Shown here one piece after another: positions 54,392 to 61,899 of a stretch of 64,000 nt of DNA. This DNA comes from Streptomyces virginiae (lineage in GTDB: Bacteria; Actinomycetota; Actinomycetes; Streptomycetales; Streptomycetaceae). The notes under the pieces were generated by a model. The model was not told where the DNA came from, did no database searches, and saw only the letters and a program-made list of their open reading frames with translations. The stretch lies in the NCBI RefSeq assembly GCF_000720455.1, contig NZ_JOAK01000007.1:62001-126000 (forward strand). The letters run 5' to 3'. Each line of letters starts with the position of its first letter. The stretch's first letter is position 1. Made by a program: the position numbers and the translations under genes.

Positions 54392-55250
54392 GACGATCTG
54401 GCGCCCGCAGGGCCGCGCCCGGCGCTCCACCCGCGCCCTGCGGGTCCGCACCTCCGCCGCCGTCCTGGCGGTCGTCGTGTCGGCCGTACTGATCGTGCCG
54501 CCGCTGGCACAGCTGGACCAGCAGGCCGTCGACCTGGCGGCGAAGCTGCAACCCCCCTCGTGGGCGCACCCCTTCGGTACCGACGACGTCGGACGCGACC
54601 TGCTGCTGCGGTGCGTCTACGGACTGCGGGTCTCCCTGCTCGTCGGCCTGGTGGCCGCACTGGCCGCCACCGTGATCGGCACCGCGGTGGGCGCGGCCGC
54701 CGGCGCGCTCGGCGGCCGGACCGACCGGCTGGCGATGCGCGCGGTGGACACCCTCTCCTCCGTCCCCCACCTGCTCCTGGGCGTCTTCGTCGTCGCGGTG
54801 TTCCGGCCGGGAGTCTGGCCCGTCGTCGCCTCGGTGGCGGCCACCCACTGGCTCTCGACGGCCCGGATCGTCCGCGCGGAGGTCCTGTCCCTGCGCGGCC
54901 GGCCGTACATCGACGCTGCCGTCTCCGGCGGAGCCTCGCGGTGGCGGGTCGCCGTACGGCACCTGGTGCCCGGCATCCTCCCGCAGGCGGGCCTCGCCGC
55001 CGTGCTGATGATCCCGCACGCGATGTGGCACGAGTCCGCCCTGTCCTTCCTCGGCCTCGGACTGCCCGCCCACCAGGCGAGCCTGGGCGGCCTCGTCCAG
55101 GGCGGGCGCGGCTCGCTGCTCGCCGGGCACTGGTGGCCCACCCTCTTCCCCGGCCGGCTCCTGATCGTCCCGACCCTGGCCGTCGCCGGCCTCGCGGGCG
55201 CCTGGCGCGAACGCCGCAACCCGCGCCGCCGTTCGGAGCTGACCCTGTGA
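54384..55250 (+). CDS. nikC: Nickel/peptide-type ABC permease, second
   Basis: A 288-residue DppC/NikC-type permease. HPFGTDDVGRDLLLRCVYGL is the conserved DppC opening, followed by five or six membrane segments (LLVGLVAALAATVIGTAVGA, SVPHLLLGVFVVAVFRPG) and the EAA loop VRAEVLSLRGRPYIDAAVSG. It pairs with NikB. The stop overlaps the nikD GTG start by 4 bases (GTGA). Confidence 0.82.
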   Translation: MAETIWRPQGRARRSTRALRVRTSAAVLAVVVSAVLIVPPLAQLDQQAVDLAAKLQPPSWAHPFGTDDVGRDLLLRCVYGLRVSLLVGLVAALAATVIGTAVGAAAGALGGRTDRLAMRAVDTLSSVPHLLLGVFVVAVFRPGVWPVVASVAATHWLSTARIVRAEVLSLRGRPYIDAAVSGGASRWRVAVRHLVPGILPQAGLAAVLMIPHAMWHESALSFLGLGLPAHQASLGGLVQGGRGSLLAGHWWPTLFPGRLLIVPTLAVAGLAGAWRERRNPRRRSELTL

Positions 55251-56200
55251 CCCCGCCGGCGACCCCTCCGCCCGTGCTCAGCGTCGAGGAGCTCTCCGTC
55301 CGCTTCCGCATGCCCGCGGGACGGTACGTGGAGGCCGTCACCGGCGCCACCTTCGCCCTGGCCCCCGGCGAGAGCCTCGCCCTCGTCGGCGAGAGCGGCT
55401 GCGGCAAGTCCGTGCTCGCCTCCGCCCTCCTCGGCCTGCTCCCCGGCAATGCCGAGACCGCCGGCTCGGCCCGGCTCGCCGACGGCCTCGACCTGCTCGC
55501 CGCCGACGAGCGCACCCTCGCCCGGACCGTACGGGGCCGGCGCGTCGGCCTGGTCCCGCAGAGCCCCGCCGCGCACCTCACCCCGGTGCGCACCATCCGC
55601 TCCCAGCTGGAGGAGACGGTGCGGGAGCTGACCGGAACCCGGCCGCCCGCCCTGCGCGCGGCGGCGGAGGCGGCCGCCGAGCGCGCCGCCTTCCCCGCAT
55701 CCCACCTCGACCGCCACCCCCACGAACTCTCCGGCGGCCTCGCCCAGCGCGCTGCCACCGCCCTCGCCCTCGTGGGCGACGCCCCCCTGCTCCTGGCCGA
55801 CGAACCGACCACCGGTCTCGACCGCGACCTCGTCCTGCGCACCGTCGACGAGCTGCGCGCCCACACCCGCGCCGACGGCCGGGCGCTGCTGATGATCACG
55901 CACGACCTGGCCGCGGCCGAGCGGATCGCCGACACCGTCGCCGTCATGTACGCGGGACGGATCGTCGAAATCACCCCCGCCGCCGCCTTCTTCGGCAGCC
56001 CCGGGCCCCGCCATCCCTACGCCCGGGGCCTCCTCGACGCCCTCCCCGAACGCGCCTTCGCTCCCGTTCCCGGGGCGCCGCCCGAGCTCGGCGCACTGCC
56101 GCCCGGCTGCGCCTTCGCCGCCCGCTGCGCCGCCGCCGACCAGCTCTGCCGCACCCGGCGGCCCGCGCTCACCGGAGGGGTGGCCTGCCACCATGCTTGA
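55247..56200 (+). CDS. nikD: Nickel/peptide-type ABC ATPase, first
   Basis: A 317-residue ATPase of the DppD/NikD type: Walker A ALVGESGCGKSVLASALLG, signature ELSGGLAQRAATALAL, Walker B PLLLADEPTTGLDRD, H-loop MITHDLAAAERIADTVAVMY. The C-terminal oligopeptide/dipeptide-type domain ends GCAFAARCAAADQLCRTRRP with the usual four-cysteine pattern (possible Fe-S or metal site). Translationally coupled to both nikC and nikE (8-base overlap). Confidence 0.83.
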   Translation: MTPPATPPPVLSVEELSVRFRMPAGRYVEAVTGATFALAPGESLALVGESGCGKSVLASALLGLLPGNAETAGSARLADGLDLLAADERTLARTVRGRRVGLVPQSPAAHLTPVRTIRSQLEETVRELTGTRPPALRAAAEAAAERAAFPASHLDRHPHELSGGLAQRAATALALVGDAPLLLADEPTTGLDRDLVLRTVDELRAHTRADGRALLMITHDLAAAERIADTVAVMYAGRIVEITPAAAFFGSPGPRHPYARGLLDALPERAFAPVPGAPPELGALPPGCAFAARCAAADQLCRTRRPALTGGVACHHA

Positions 56201-56852
56201 GCTCAAGGACATCACCGCCGGCTACGACCGCCGCGCCCCGGTGGTCCGGGGCGCGCACCTCACCCTGCGCCCGGGGGAGTCCCTCGGCCTGCTCGGGCCG
56301 AGCGGCTGCGGCAAGTCCACCCTGGCCCGGGTCGTGGCCCTGCTGCACCGGCCCGAGCGCGGAACCGTGACCCTCGACGGCCACGCCGTGACCGGCTTCT
56401 CCCACCGGGCCCCGCGCTCCCTGCGCACCGCGGTCGGCGTCGTCTTCCAGCAGCCGAGGCTCGCCGCCGACCCCCGCCTGCGGCTGCGCGACCTCGTCGC
56501 GGAACCGCTCCGGGCGACCGGGCGGCGTACGGAAGCGGCTGCGCGGGTGGGCGAGTTGGCGGAGCGGGTGGGCCTCGGCGCGGACCTGCTCTCCCGCCGC
56601 CCCCACGAAGTCAGCGACGGCCAGCTGCAACGCGCGTGCCTGGCACGGGCCTTGGCGCTGAGGCCGCGCTGGCTGGTCTGCGACGAGATGACCGCCATGC
56701 TGGACGCCTCCACCACGGCCGCCCTGGTCGCGGTCGTCGAGGACTACCGCGACCGGACCGGCGCCGGGCTCCTCGCGGTGGGCCACGACCCGGTGCTGCT
56801 GGGGCGCTGGTGCGGGCGCACCACCCACTGGAACGAGATCGTCAAGGACTGA
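56193..56852 (+). CDS. nikE: Nickel/peptide-type ABC ATPase, second
   Basis: A 219-residue short ATPase: Walker A LLGPSGCGKSTLARVVALL, the Q-loop VVFQQPRLAADPR, a signature-like VSDGQLQRACLARALAL (Asp replaces the first Gly of SGGQ), and Walker B WLVCDEMTAMLDAST, where CDEM/AMLD is the form common in NikE/DppF of this group. It lacks the C-terminal extra domain, which fits NikE. Last gene of the operon. Confidence 0.82.
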   Translation: MLELKDITAGYDRRAPVVRGAHLTLRPGESLGLLGPSGCGKSTLARVVALLHRPERGTVTLDGHAVTGFSHRAPRSLRTAVGVVFQQPRLAADPRLRLRDLVAEPLRATGRRTEAAARVGELAERVGLGADLLSRRPHEVSDGQLQRACLARALALRPRWLVCDEMTAMLDASTTAALVAVVEDYRDRTGAGLLAVGHDPVLLGRWCGRTTHWNEIVKD

Positions 56853-56949
56853 CGCCCGTCACGGACGGTCAACACCCGTACGGCGGACACGTCGTTCGCC
56901 CGGAAGCACCCCGCTCTGCGCCACCATGACGGTGACTCAGGAGGTCTCG

Positions 56950-57144
56950 ATGGTGCTTTCCCTCTCCGTGGTCGTCCTGCTCCTCATCCTCGCCTGGATC
57001 TTCCTGCGCAGCGGCGGGCTGAAGTTCTCGCACGCCCTCGTCTGCGTCCTGCTCGGCTTCTGCCTCGCGAGCAGCAGCATGGCCGCGACCATCCACGACG
57101 GCCTGACGGCCACCGCGAACGTGGTCTCCAGCCTCAATCCTTGA
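56950..57144 (+). CDS. Small membrane protein, 64 aa
   Basis: A 64-residue protein with a strong N-terminal helix (SLSVVVLLLILAWIFL), a short RSGGLKFSHALVC turn, a second helix (LLGFCLASSSMAA) and a polar tail TIHDGLTATANVVSSL. I have seen similar small membrane proteins in Streptomyces, sometimes next to mobile-element replication/transfer genes, but know no function. AGGAGG (56939-56944) lies 5 bases before the ATG at 56950; an in-frame ATG at 56926 has no ribosome site. Confidence 0.75.
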   Translation: MVLSLSVVVLLLILAWIFLRSGGLKFSHALVCVLLGFCLASSSMAATIHDGLTATANVVSSLNP

Positions 57145-57182
57145 TCGACTGTTGCGCCTTCGTGAATCATCCGGCGCATGCA

Positions 57183-57236
57183 TGGACTCCTCCGGCACTG
57201 CGATCTAGCGTCTGGCGGCGGCGCGATGTCAGACGC
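57183..57236 (+). promoter_or_regulatory. Promoter and inverted repeat upstream of the 521-aa secreted protein
   Basis: TGGACT (57183-57188) and TAGCGT (57206-57211) are 17 bases apart and make a good promoter. GCGTCTG (57208-57214) and its complement CAGACGC (57230-57236) form an inverted repeat over the -10 and transcription start, a probable operator or leader hairpin. Confidence 0.5.
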
Positions 57237-57273
57237 AATGTCAACAGGCTGATGTGACACGGAGGAAGTCCGG

Positions 57274-58839
57274 ATGTTCCGAAGAGCGCTGAACTGCGCC
57301 GTAGTGCCCGTCGTGGCCGCCTTCACGGTGCTCCACGGCGGCTCCCCGGCCCAGGCCGAGGAGATACCCAAGGCCCCCGGCCACCGGCTGATCACCCACT
57401 ACGAGGGCGGCCCCGCGGCCGCCGCCCCGCTGCCGGGCGAGGCACCGCCGCAGCACCCGTACCTCGCGCCCAACGGCCGCAGCGGCATGCACTCCGACGC
57501 CGCCGGCAGCGCCACCTCCCCCTGGTCCGGACCGCTCGGCAGGGACCCCCAGGTGACCAGCGAGAAGATCGCGGCCCTCGGCGGGGAATGCGCCACCGCC
57601 ACCTTCGACTCGGGCGGGCGGCTGGTCACGGTGTGCGGCACCTTCTCGGGCTTCAAGGTCAAGCTGCTCCAGCCGCGTACGCTCGCCACGCTCGCGGAGT
57701 ACCAGCTCCCGCAGCGCTCCTCGACCGTCGAGGCGATCACCTCGCTCGACTTCGCGAAGATCTTCAAGGACACCTCCGGCGGCGCCTACTTCTACCTGGA
57801 CGACCAGGACCGGGCCGTGCTCGCCGACTCCCGCCAGCACGTCCTGCGCCTGGCCCACTCCCAGAACCCTGACGGCAGCTGGAAGTTCACCGTCGAAAAC
57901 GACTGGGACCTCACGGGCCGGGTCCCGCACGACTGCGTGACCTGGACCAACCTGCGGCCCAGCGGCACCTGTGACCCCGTCACCTCCGTGATGCCCGACT
58001 GGGACGGCCGGATCTGGTGGGTGACCCGCCAGGGCCGGGTCGGCACCGTGGACCCGGCCACCTCGCGGATCCGGTCCGTCCGGCTGGAGGGCGAGGAGAT
58101 CCAGAACTCCTTCTCGGTCGCCGAGGACGGCGTCTCCATCGTCTCCGACCACGCCCTCTACAGCTTCCGGGCCGACGCCGACGGCACCCCCGAGGTGCAG
58201 TGGCGCCAGACCTACGACCGCGGCACCGGCACCAAGCCCGGATCGGTCAACCAGGGTTCGGGCACGACCCCGGACCTCTTCGGCGACGGCTACGTCGCCA
58301 TCACCGACAACGCCGACGACCGGATGAACGTCCTCGTCTACCGGCGGGGCGCGGACGTCGCCGCGGACCGCAGGCTCGTCTGCAAGGTGCCCGTCTTCGG
58401 CTCCGGCGCGTCGACCACCGACAACTCGCTGATCACGTGGGGCAACAGCATCGTCGTCGAGAACAACTACGGCTACGAGAACCCCACCAGCCTCCTGCTG
58501 GGCAGGTCCGTCGTGGGCGGCGTGGCCCGCATCGACGTCCGCGCCGACGGCAGCGGCTGCGACACGGTGTGGCAGAGCGCCGTCCGCGCGCCGTCCGTGG
58601 TCCCGAAGCTCTCCACCGCGAACGGGCTGATCTACTTCTACGAGAAGGAGCCCAACGCCTGGGGGATCGACGGCTGGTACCTCACGGCCGTGGACTTCCG
58701 TACCGGTGAGCGACGCTGGCGGCAGCTGACCGGCACCGGCCCGCTCTACGACAACAACTGGGCGCCCATCACGCTCGGCCCCGACGGCACCGCGTACGTC
58801 GGCGTCTTCAACGGCATCGTCGCGGTCCGCGACCGCTGA
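57274..58839 (+). CDS. Secreted beta-propeller-like protein, 521 aa
   Basis: A secreted protein (signal peptide [20 protein letters not shown], cleavage near AQAEE). The mature part has repeated strand blocks with Trp/Asp turns ([80 protein letters not shown]), resembling PQQ-like or WD-type propellers. Six or so Cys are spread through it. I do not recognise a named family and cannot give a ligand or activity. GGAGG precedes the ATG, and a strong hairpin follows the stop. Confidence 0.8.
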   Translation: MFRRALNCAVVPVVAAFTVLHGGSPAQAEEIPKAPGHRLITHYEGGPAAAAPLPGEAPPQHPYLAPNGRSGMHSDAAGSATSPWSGPLGRDPQVTSEKIAALGGECATATFDSGGRLVTVCGTFSGFKVKLLQPRTLATLAEYQLPQRSSTVEAITSLDFAKIFKDTSGGAYFYLDDQDRAVLADSRQHVLRLAHSQNPDGSWKFTVENDWDLTGRVPHDCVTWTNLRPSGTCDPVTSVMPDWDGRIWWVTRQGRVGTVDPATSRIRSVRLEGEEIQNSFSVAEDGVSIVSDHALYSFRADADGTPEVQWRQTYDRGTGTKPGSVNQGSGTTPDLFGDGYVAITDNADDRMNVLVYRRGADVAADRRLVCKVPVFGSGASTTDNSLITWGNSIVVENNYGYENPTSLLLGRSVVGGVARIDVRADGSGCDTVWQSAVRAPSVVPKLSTANGLIYFYEKEPNAWGIDGWYLTAVDFRTGERRWRQLTGTGPLYDNNWAPITLGPDGTAYVGVFNGIVAVRDR

Positions 58840-58850
58840 GAACCGGCGGA

Positions 58851-58885
58851 CCGCCGGCCTCCGGAATTCCCCCGGAGGCCGGCGG
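58851..58885 (+). terminator. Terminator before the streptavidin gene
   Basis: Perfect 14-bp inverted repeat, CCGCCGGCCTCCGG (58851-58864) and its complement (58872-58885), loop 7 bases, 12 bases after the stop of the 521-aa gene. It isolates the streptavidin gene from that transcript. Confidence 0.85.
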
Positions 58886-59048
58886 GCGAACACATCACGC
58901 CGAGTCTCCGCATGAACTCCGACAATTCGCGGGACGGACCCCGGCTTACCGCCGGTCACGACACTACGCTTTTCCCCGAAAGCGCCCGTGGCCTTCCACC
59001 ATCACGGGCGACCGGCGGGCCCTTCGGCCCTCACAGGGGGAATCTTCC

Positions 59049-59624
59049 GTGACACGTGTACGCCAAGCCTTAGTCGCACTGTGCGCCCTGTCCCTGACCT
59101 TCGTCACCGTATCCGCGAGCGCTTCGGCGGACACCCGGGGGACCGTGTCCGCGGACGCCGCGGAGACCGGTTCCGCGACGGAGTCCCGCCCGGGCATCCT
59201 GGGCACCTGGTACAACCAGCTCGGCTCGGTCATGGTCGTGACGCGGGCCGCGGACGGCGGATTCGTCGGGACCTACGAGTCCGCGGTCGGCAACGCCGAG
59301 AAGCGCTACGTCATGACGGGCCGCTACGACAGCGAGCCCGCCGACGGCACCGGGACCGCCGTCGGATGGACCGTCGCCTACCGCAACGCCCACCGCAACG
59401 CCCACTCCGTCGCCACCTGGAGCGGCCAGTACGTCGGCGGCGGCCAGGAGCGGATCGTCACCCAGTGGCTGCTGAGCTACGGCACGACGCCCGCCGACCA
59501 GTGGAAGTCGACCTTCCTCGGCCACGACGAGTTCACCCGGGTCAAGCCCTCCGCCGCCGACATCGAGAAGGCGCGTCAGTTGGGCGTGACATCTGCGAAT
59601 CCGCCGGCCTCCGACGGGGAGTGA
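59049..59624 (+). CDS. Streptavidin (secreted biotin-binding protein), variant pocket
   Basis: A 191-residue secreted avidin-family protein. The signal peptide ends near SASASA; a short Thr/Ser/Glu linker leads to the barrel. The residues that hold biotin in streptavidin are nearly all here: Asn23 and Ser27 (GTWYNQLGS), Tyr43 and Ser45 with loop VGN ([11 protein letters not shown]), Trp75, Arg84 and Ser88, Trp92, Trp108, Trp120 and Asp128 (GHDEF). Two differ: Trp79 is Tyr (precursor 111) and Thr90 is Ala (precursor 122). A 12-base tandem duplication encoding RNAH RNAH lies between them. GTG start with CAGGGGGA upstream. Codon 8 is TTA, so bldA control is expected. Confidence 0.93.
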   Translation: MTRVRQALVALCALSLTFVTVSASASADTRGTVSADAAETGSATESRPGILGTWYNQLGSVMVVTRAADGGFVGTYESAVGNAEKRYVMTGRYDSEPADGTGTAVGWTVAYRNAHRNAHSVATWSGQYVGGGQERIVTQWLLSYGTTPADQWKSTFLGHDEFTRVKPSAADIEKARQLGVTSANPPASDGE

Positions 59625-59725
59625 TCCGGCCGCACCGGCCGAGCGTGCGATCCGTCCGCAGCGGGGAGGTCCCCGCGGCGGGCGGGTCGGTCATGTCCGC
59701 GTCCGGTGATGTGATCATGGCGCAA

Positions 59726-59753
59726 AACCTCTGTTGGCCTGCAACTTCTGTTG
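59726..59753 (+). promoter_or_regulatory. Direct repeats upstream of the MFS gene
   Basis: AACCTCTGTTG (59726-59736) and AACTTCTGTTG (59743-59753) are direct repeats with 17-base period; the second also forms CAAC-TTCT-GTTG. They lie 95 bases before the MFS start and look like a two-site operator for a regulator outside the window. No iron (DmdR/IdeR) box is present in the 59625-59848 gap. Confidence 0.4.
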
Positions 59754-59848
59754 TGGGAGTGTGGAACGGACTCCGGTTCGCGCGGCCTTCGAGACCCGTG
59801 CCATGATCACGTTCGGCACTGACCGGCCGGGGGCAGGGGGTTCATTTC

Positions 59849-61000
59849 GTGTTGCGCAAGATCTCTACGCTCGCGCTCGGAGCGTTCGCAGTGGGGACGA
59901 GCGGCTACGTCGTCACCGGTGTGCTGCCGCAGCTGAGCGAGGAGCTGTCCGTCTCACTGTCCACGGCGGGACTGCTGACCACCTCCTTCGCGGTGGCCTA
60001 CGCCATCGGCTCCCCGCTGCTGGCCGTGGCCCTGGGCGGGTGGCGCCGCCGACCGCTGATCATCGCGGCCCTGCTGGTGGCCGCGGCGGGCAACGCGCTC
60101 GCCGCGCTGGCGCCGAACTTCGCCGTCCTGACGGCCGCCCGGATCGTCACGGCCGTGGGTGCCGCGGTGTTCACGCCGGCCGCCACCGCGGTCGCCGCCG
60201 AGCTGAGCGGCCCGGAGCGCCGGGCCCGCGCGGCGGCCTGGGTCTTCGGCGGGCTGGTGACCGCCACCATCGTCGGCGTGCCGGCCGGGACGCTGCTCGT
60301 CGGCCCGCTCGGATACCGGGGGGTCTTCTGGCTCGTCGCGGCGTTCTGCGCGCTCTCCGCGGTGGCCGTGGCGGTGGCCGTGCCCGAGGTCGCGGCGCCC
60401 GCCCGGGTGACCCTGCGCCAACGGGTCGCTGTCGCCTCGGACAGCCGGGTCGTCACCGTCCTCGGGATCACCCTCGCGGCCAGCCTCGGGGTGTTCACCG
60501 TGTACACGTACGCGGCTCCGGTGCTGGCCGAGACCGTCGGGGCGCACGGCACCGGACTGAGCCTGCTGCTCTTCGGCTACGGGCTCGGCGGCGCCATCGG
60601 CAACGTGCTCGGCGGGTTCGCGGCCGACCGGTACGGCTACCGGATGCCGCTGCTGGTGGCCGTGTCCGGCAGTGTCATCGCCCTGTCCGCGCTGTCCGCG
60701 GTGCACAGCACGGCGATCGCGGCGGTGCTGCTGTTCGTGTGGGGGGTGTCGAGCTGGGGCTTCAACCCGCCGGTCCAGCGCCGGCTGCTCGAACTCTCCC
60801 CGGACGCCGGCGGTCTGCTGCTCGCGCTCAACGCCTCCGCCCTCTACCTGGGCATCGGCCTGTCCGGGGTCGTCGGGGGCGCGGTGCTCGACCACGTCGG
60901 CATCGCCGCCGTGGCGCTGACCGGGGCGCTGCTGTGCTGCGTCGCGGTGCTGATCCAGGTGCTCTCCGGCAGGCGCGCTGCTCTGCAGCCGACCCGCTGA
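59849..61000 (+). CDS. MFS exporter (DHA1 family)
   Basis: A 383-residue major facilitator with twelve membrane helices. Motif A-like loop after helix 2 (AVALGGWRRRPLI), the helix 4 region LTAARIVTAVGAAVFTPAAT and motif C-like VPAGTLLVGPLGYRG place it in the DHA1 drug:H+ antiporter family (AraJ/PbuE-like). Placed between streptavidin and the NRPS, it probably exports the cluster product or gives self-resistance. GTG start 59849 with CAGGGGG upstream; the SDR gene begins 31 bases later on the same strand. Confidence 0.9.
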   Translation: MLRKISTLALGAFAVGTSGYVVTGVLPQLSEELSVSLSTAGLLTTSFAVAYAIGSPLLAVALGGWRRRPLIIAALLVAAAGNALAALAPNFAVLTAARIVTAVGAAVFTPAATAVAAELSGPERRARAAAWVFGGLVTATIVGVPAGTLLVGPLGYRGVFWLVAAFCALSAVAVAVAVPEVAAPARVTLRQRVAVASDSRVVTVLGITLAASLGVFTVYTYAAPVLAETVGAHGTGLSLLLFGYGLGGAIGNVLGGFAADRYGYRMPLLVAVSGSVIALSALSAVHSTAIAAVLLFVWGVSSWGFNPPVQRRLLELSPDAGGLLLALNASALYLGIGLSGVVGGAVLDHVGIAAVALTGALLCCVAVLIQVLSGRRAALQPTR

Positions 61001-61031
61001 AATCTGTCCCTCTCGGCAAAGGACGACGTCC

Positions 61032-61874
61032 GTGCGCGAATTGAACAATGTTGTGGGAATCGTCACAGGGGCGTCGCGCGGTGTCGGCCCGCACATCGCC
61101 GCGGAATTGGCCCGGGCGGGTGTTCAATTGGCACTCGTCGCCAGGTCCGAGGAAGGGCTCCGGGCCACCGCGGAAAAGATCGGCCGTCTCGGTCCCGAGC
61201 CGCTCGTGGTGCCCGCGGACGTTTCCGACGAAGGCGCGCAGCGGCGGATCGTGGAAACGGTCCGCCGTGAACTGGGGCCGGCCGGGATCCTGGTCAACAA
61301 TGCCGGGATCGAGCACATCACCCGGTTCCAGGACGCCTCGGTCGAGAGCATCCGGCAGGTCCTGCTGGTGAACCTGTTCGGCGCCGAGGCCATGACCCGG
61401 CTGGTGCTGCCGGACATGCTCCGGGCCGGACGAGGGCACGTGGTCAACATCGGGTCCGTGGGCGGGCGCACGGCCTATCCGTACGCCACGATCAACTCCT
61501 CGGCCAAGCACGGTCTGGTCGGCTTCACCTGGTCCCTGCGCGAGGAACTGCGGGGGACCGGGGTGGGGGTGTCGGCGGTGTACCCGACGCTGATCTCCGA
61601 CGTCGGCATCTCCGCCGGCTGGCAGGCGGGACGGCGCCCGCCGCTGCTCGGCCGGGTCGGACCCGACGAGGTCGCGCGGGCGGTCCTGAAGTGCATCAGG
61701 GAGGACAAGGTGGAGATCACCGTGGCTCCCGTCATGGAGAAGGTCGCGGACGTGGTCAGCGCCCTGTCCCCGCGGCTCACCGCCTGGATCGCCCGAAACG
61801 GTGGTATCTACAAGTACCTGCGCGGGGTCGCCGACGCGCAGACACGTTCGCAACAACACTCTGAACCAGCCTGA
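61032..61874 (+). CDS. Short-chain dehydrogenase/reductase lacking the catalytic Tyr
   Basis: A 280-residue classical SDR fold. The nucleotide site is TGASRGVGPHIA, the NNAG motif is ILVNNAGIEH, and the catalytic Ser lies in VNIGSVGGRTA. In the Y-x-x-x-K position the sequence reads PYATINSSAKHGLVGF: the Lys (about 159) is kept, but Asn (about 155, codon AAC 61494-61496) stands where the catalytic Tyr should be. It may be inactive, use the nearby Tyr of PYAT, or have a changed reaction. GTG start; MFS upstream and NRPS 25 bases downstream suggest one operon. Confidence 0.88.
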   Translation: MRELNNVVGIVTGASRGVGPHIAAELARAGVQLALVARSEEGLRATAEKIGRLGPEPLVVPADVSDEGAQRRIVETVRRELGPAGILVNNAGIEHITRFQDASVESIRQVLLVNLFGAEAMTRLVLPDMLRAGRGHVVNIGSVGGRTAYPYATINSSAKHGLVGFTWSLREELRGTGVGVSAVYPTLISDVGISAGWQAGRRPPLLGRVGPDEVARAVLKCIREDKVEITVAPVMEKVADVVSALSPRLTAWIARNGGIYKYLRGVADAQTRSQQHSEPA

Positions 61875-61899
61875 CCCGCTGGTCGATACGGGGGAACCG

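Noticed and set aside
51775..56852. Calling the importer an oligopeptide (Opp/Dpp) system
   Set aside because: Sequence similarity alone allows it, but the near-consensus Nur box and the nearby urease favour nickel. I keep peptide as the alternative in the entries.
59625..59848. Iron-box search before the NRPS-side operon
   Set aside because: A siderophore cluster would usually have a DmdR/IdeR box (TTAGGTTAGG-type). None is visible here, so I do not claim iron control.
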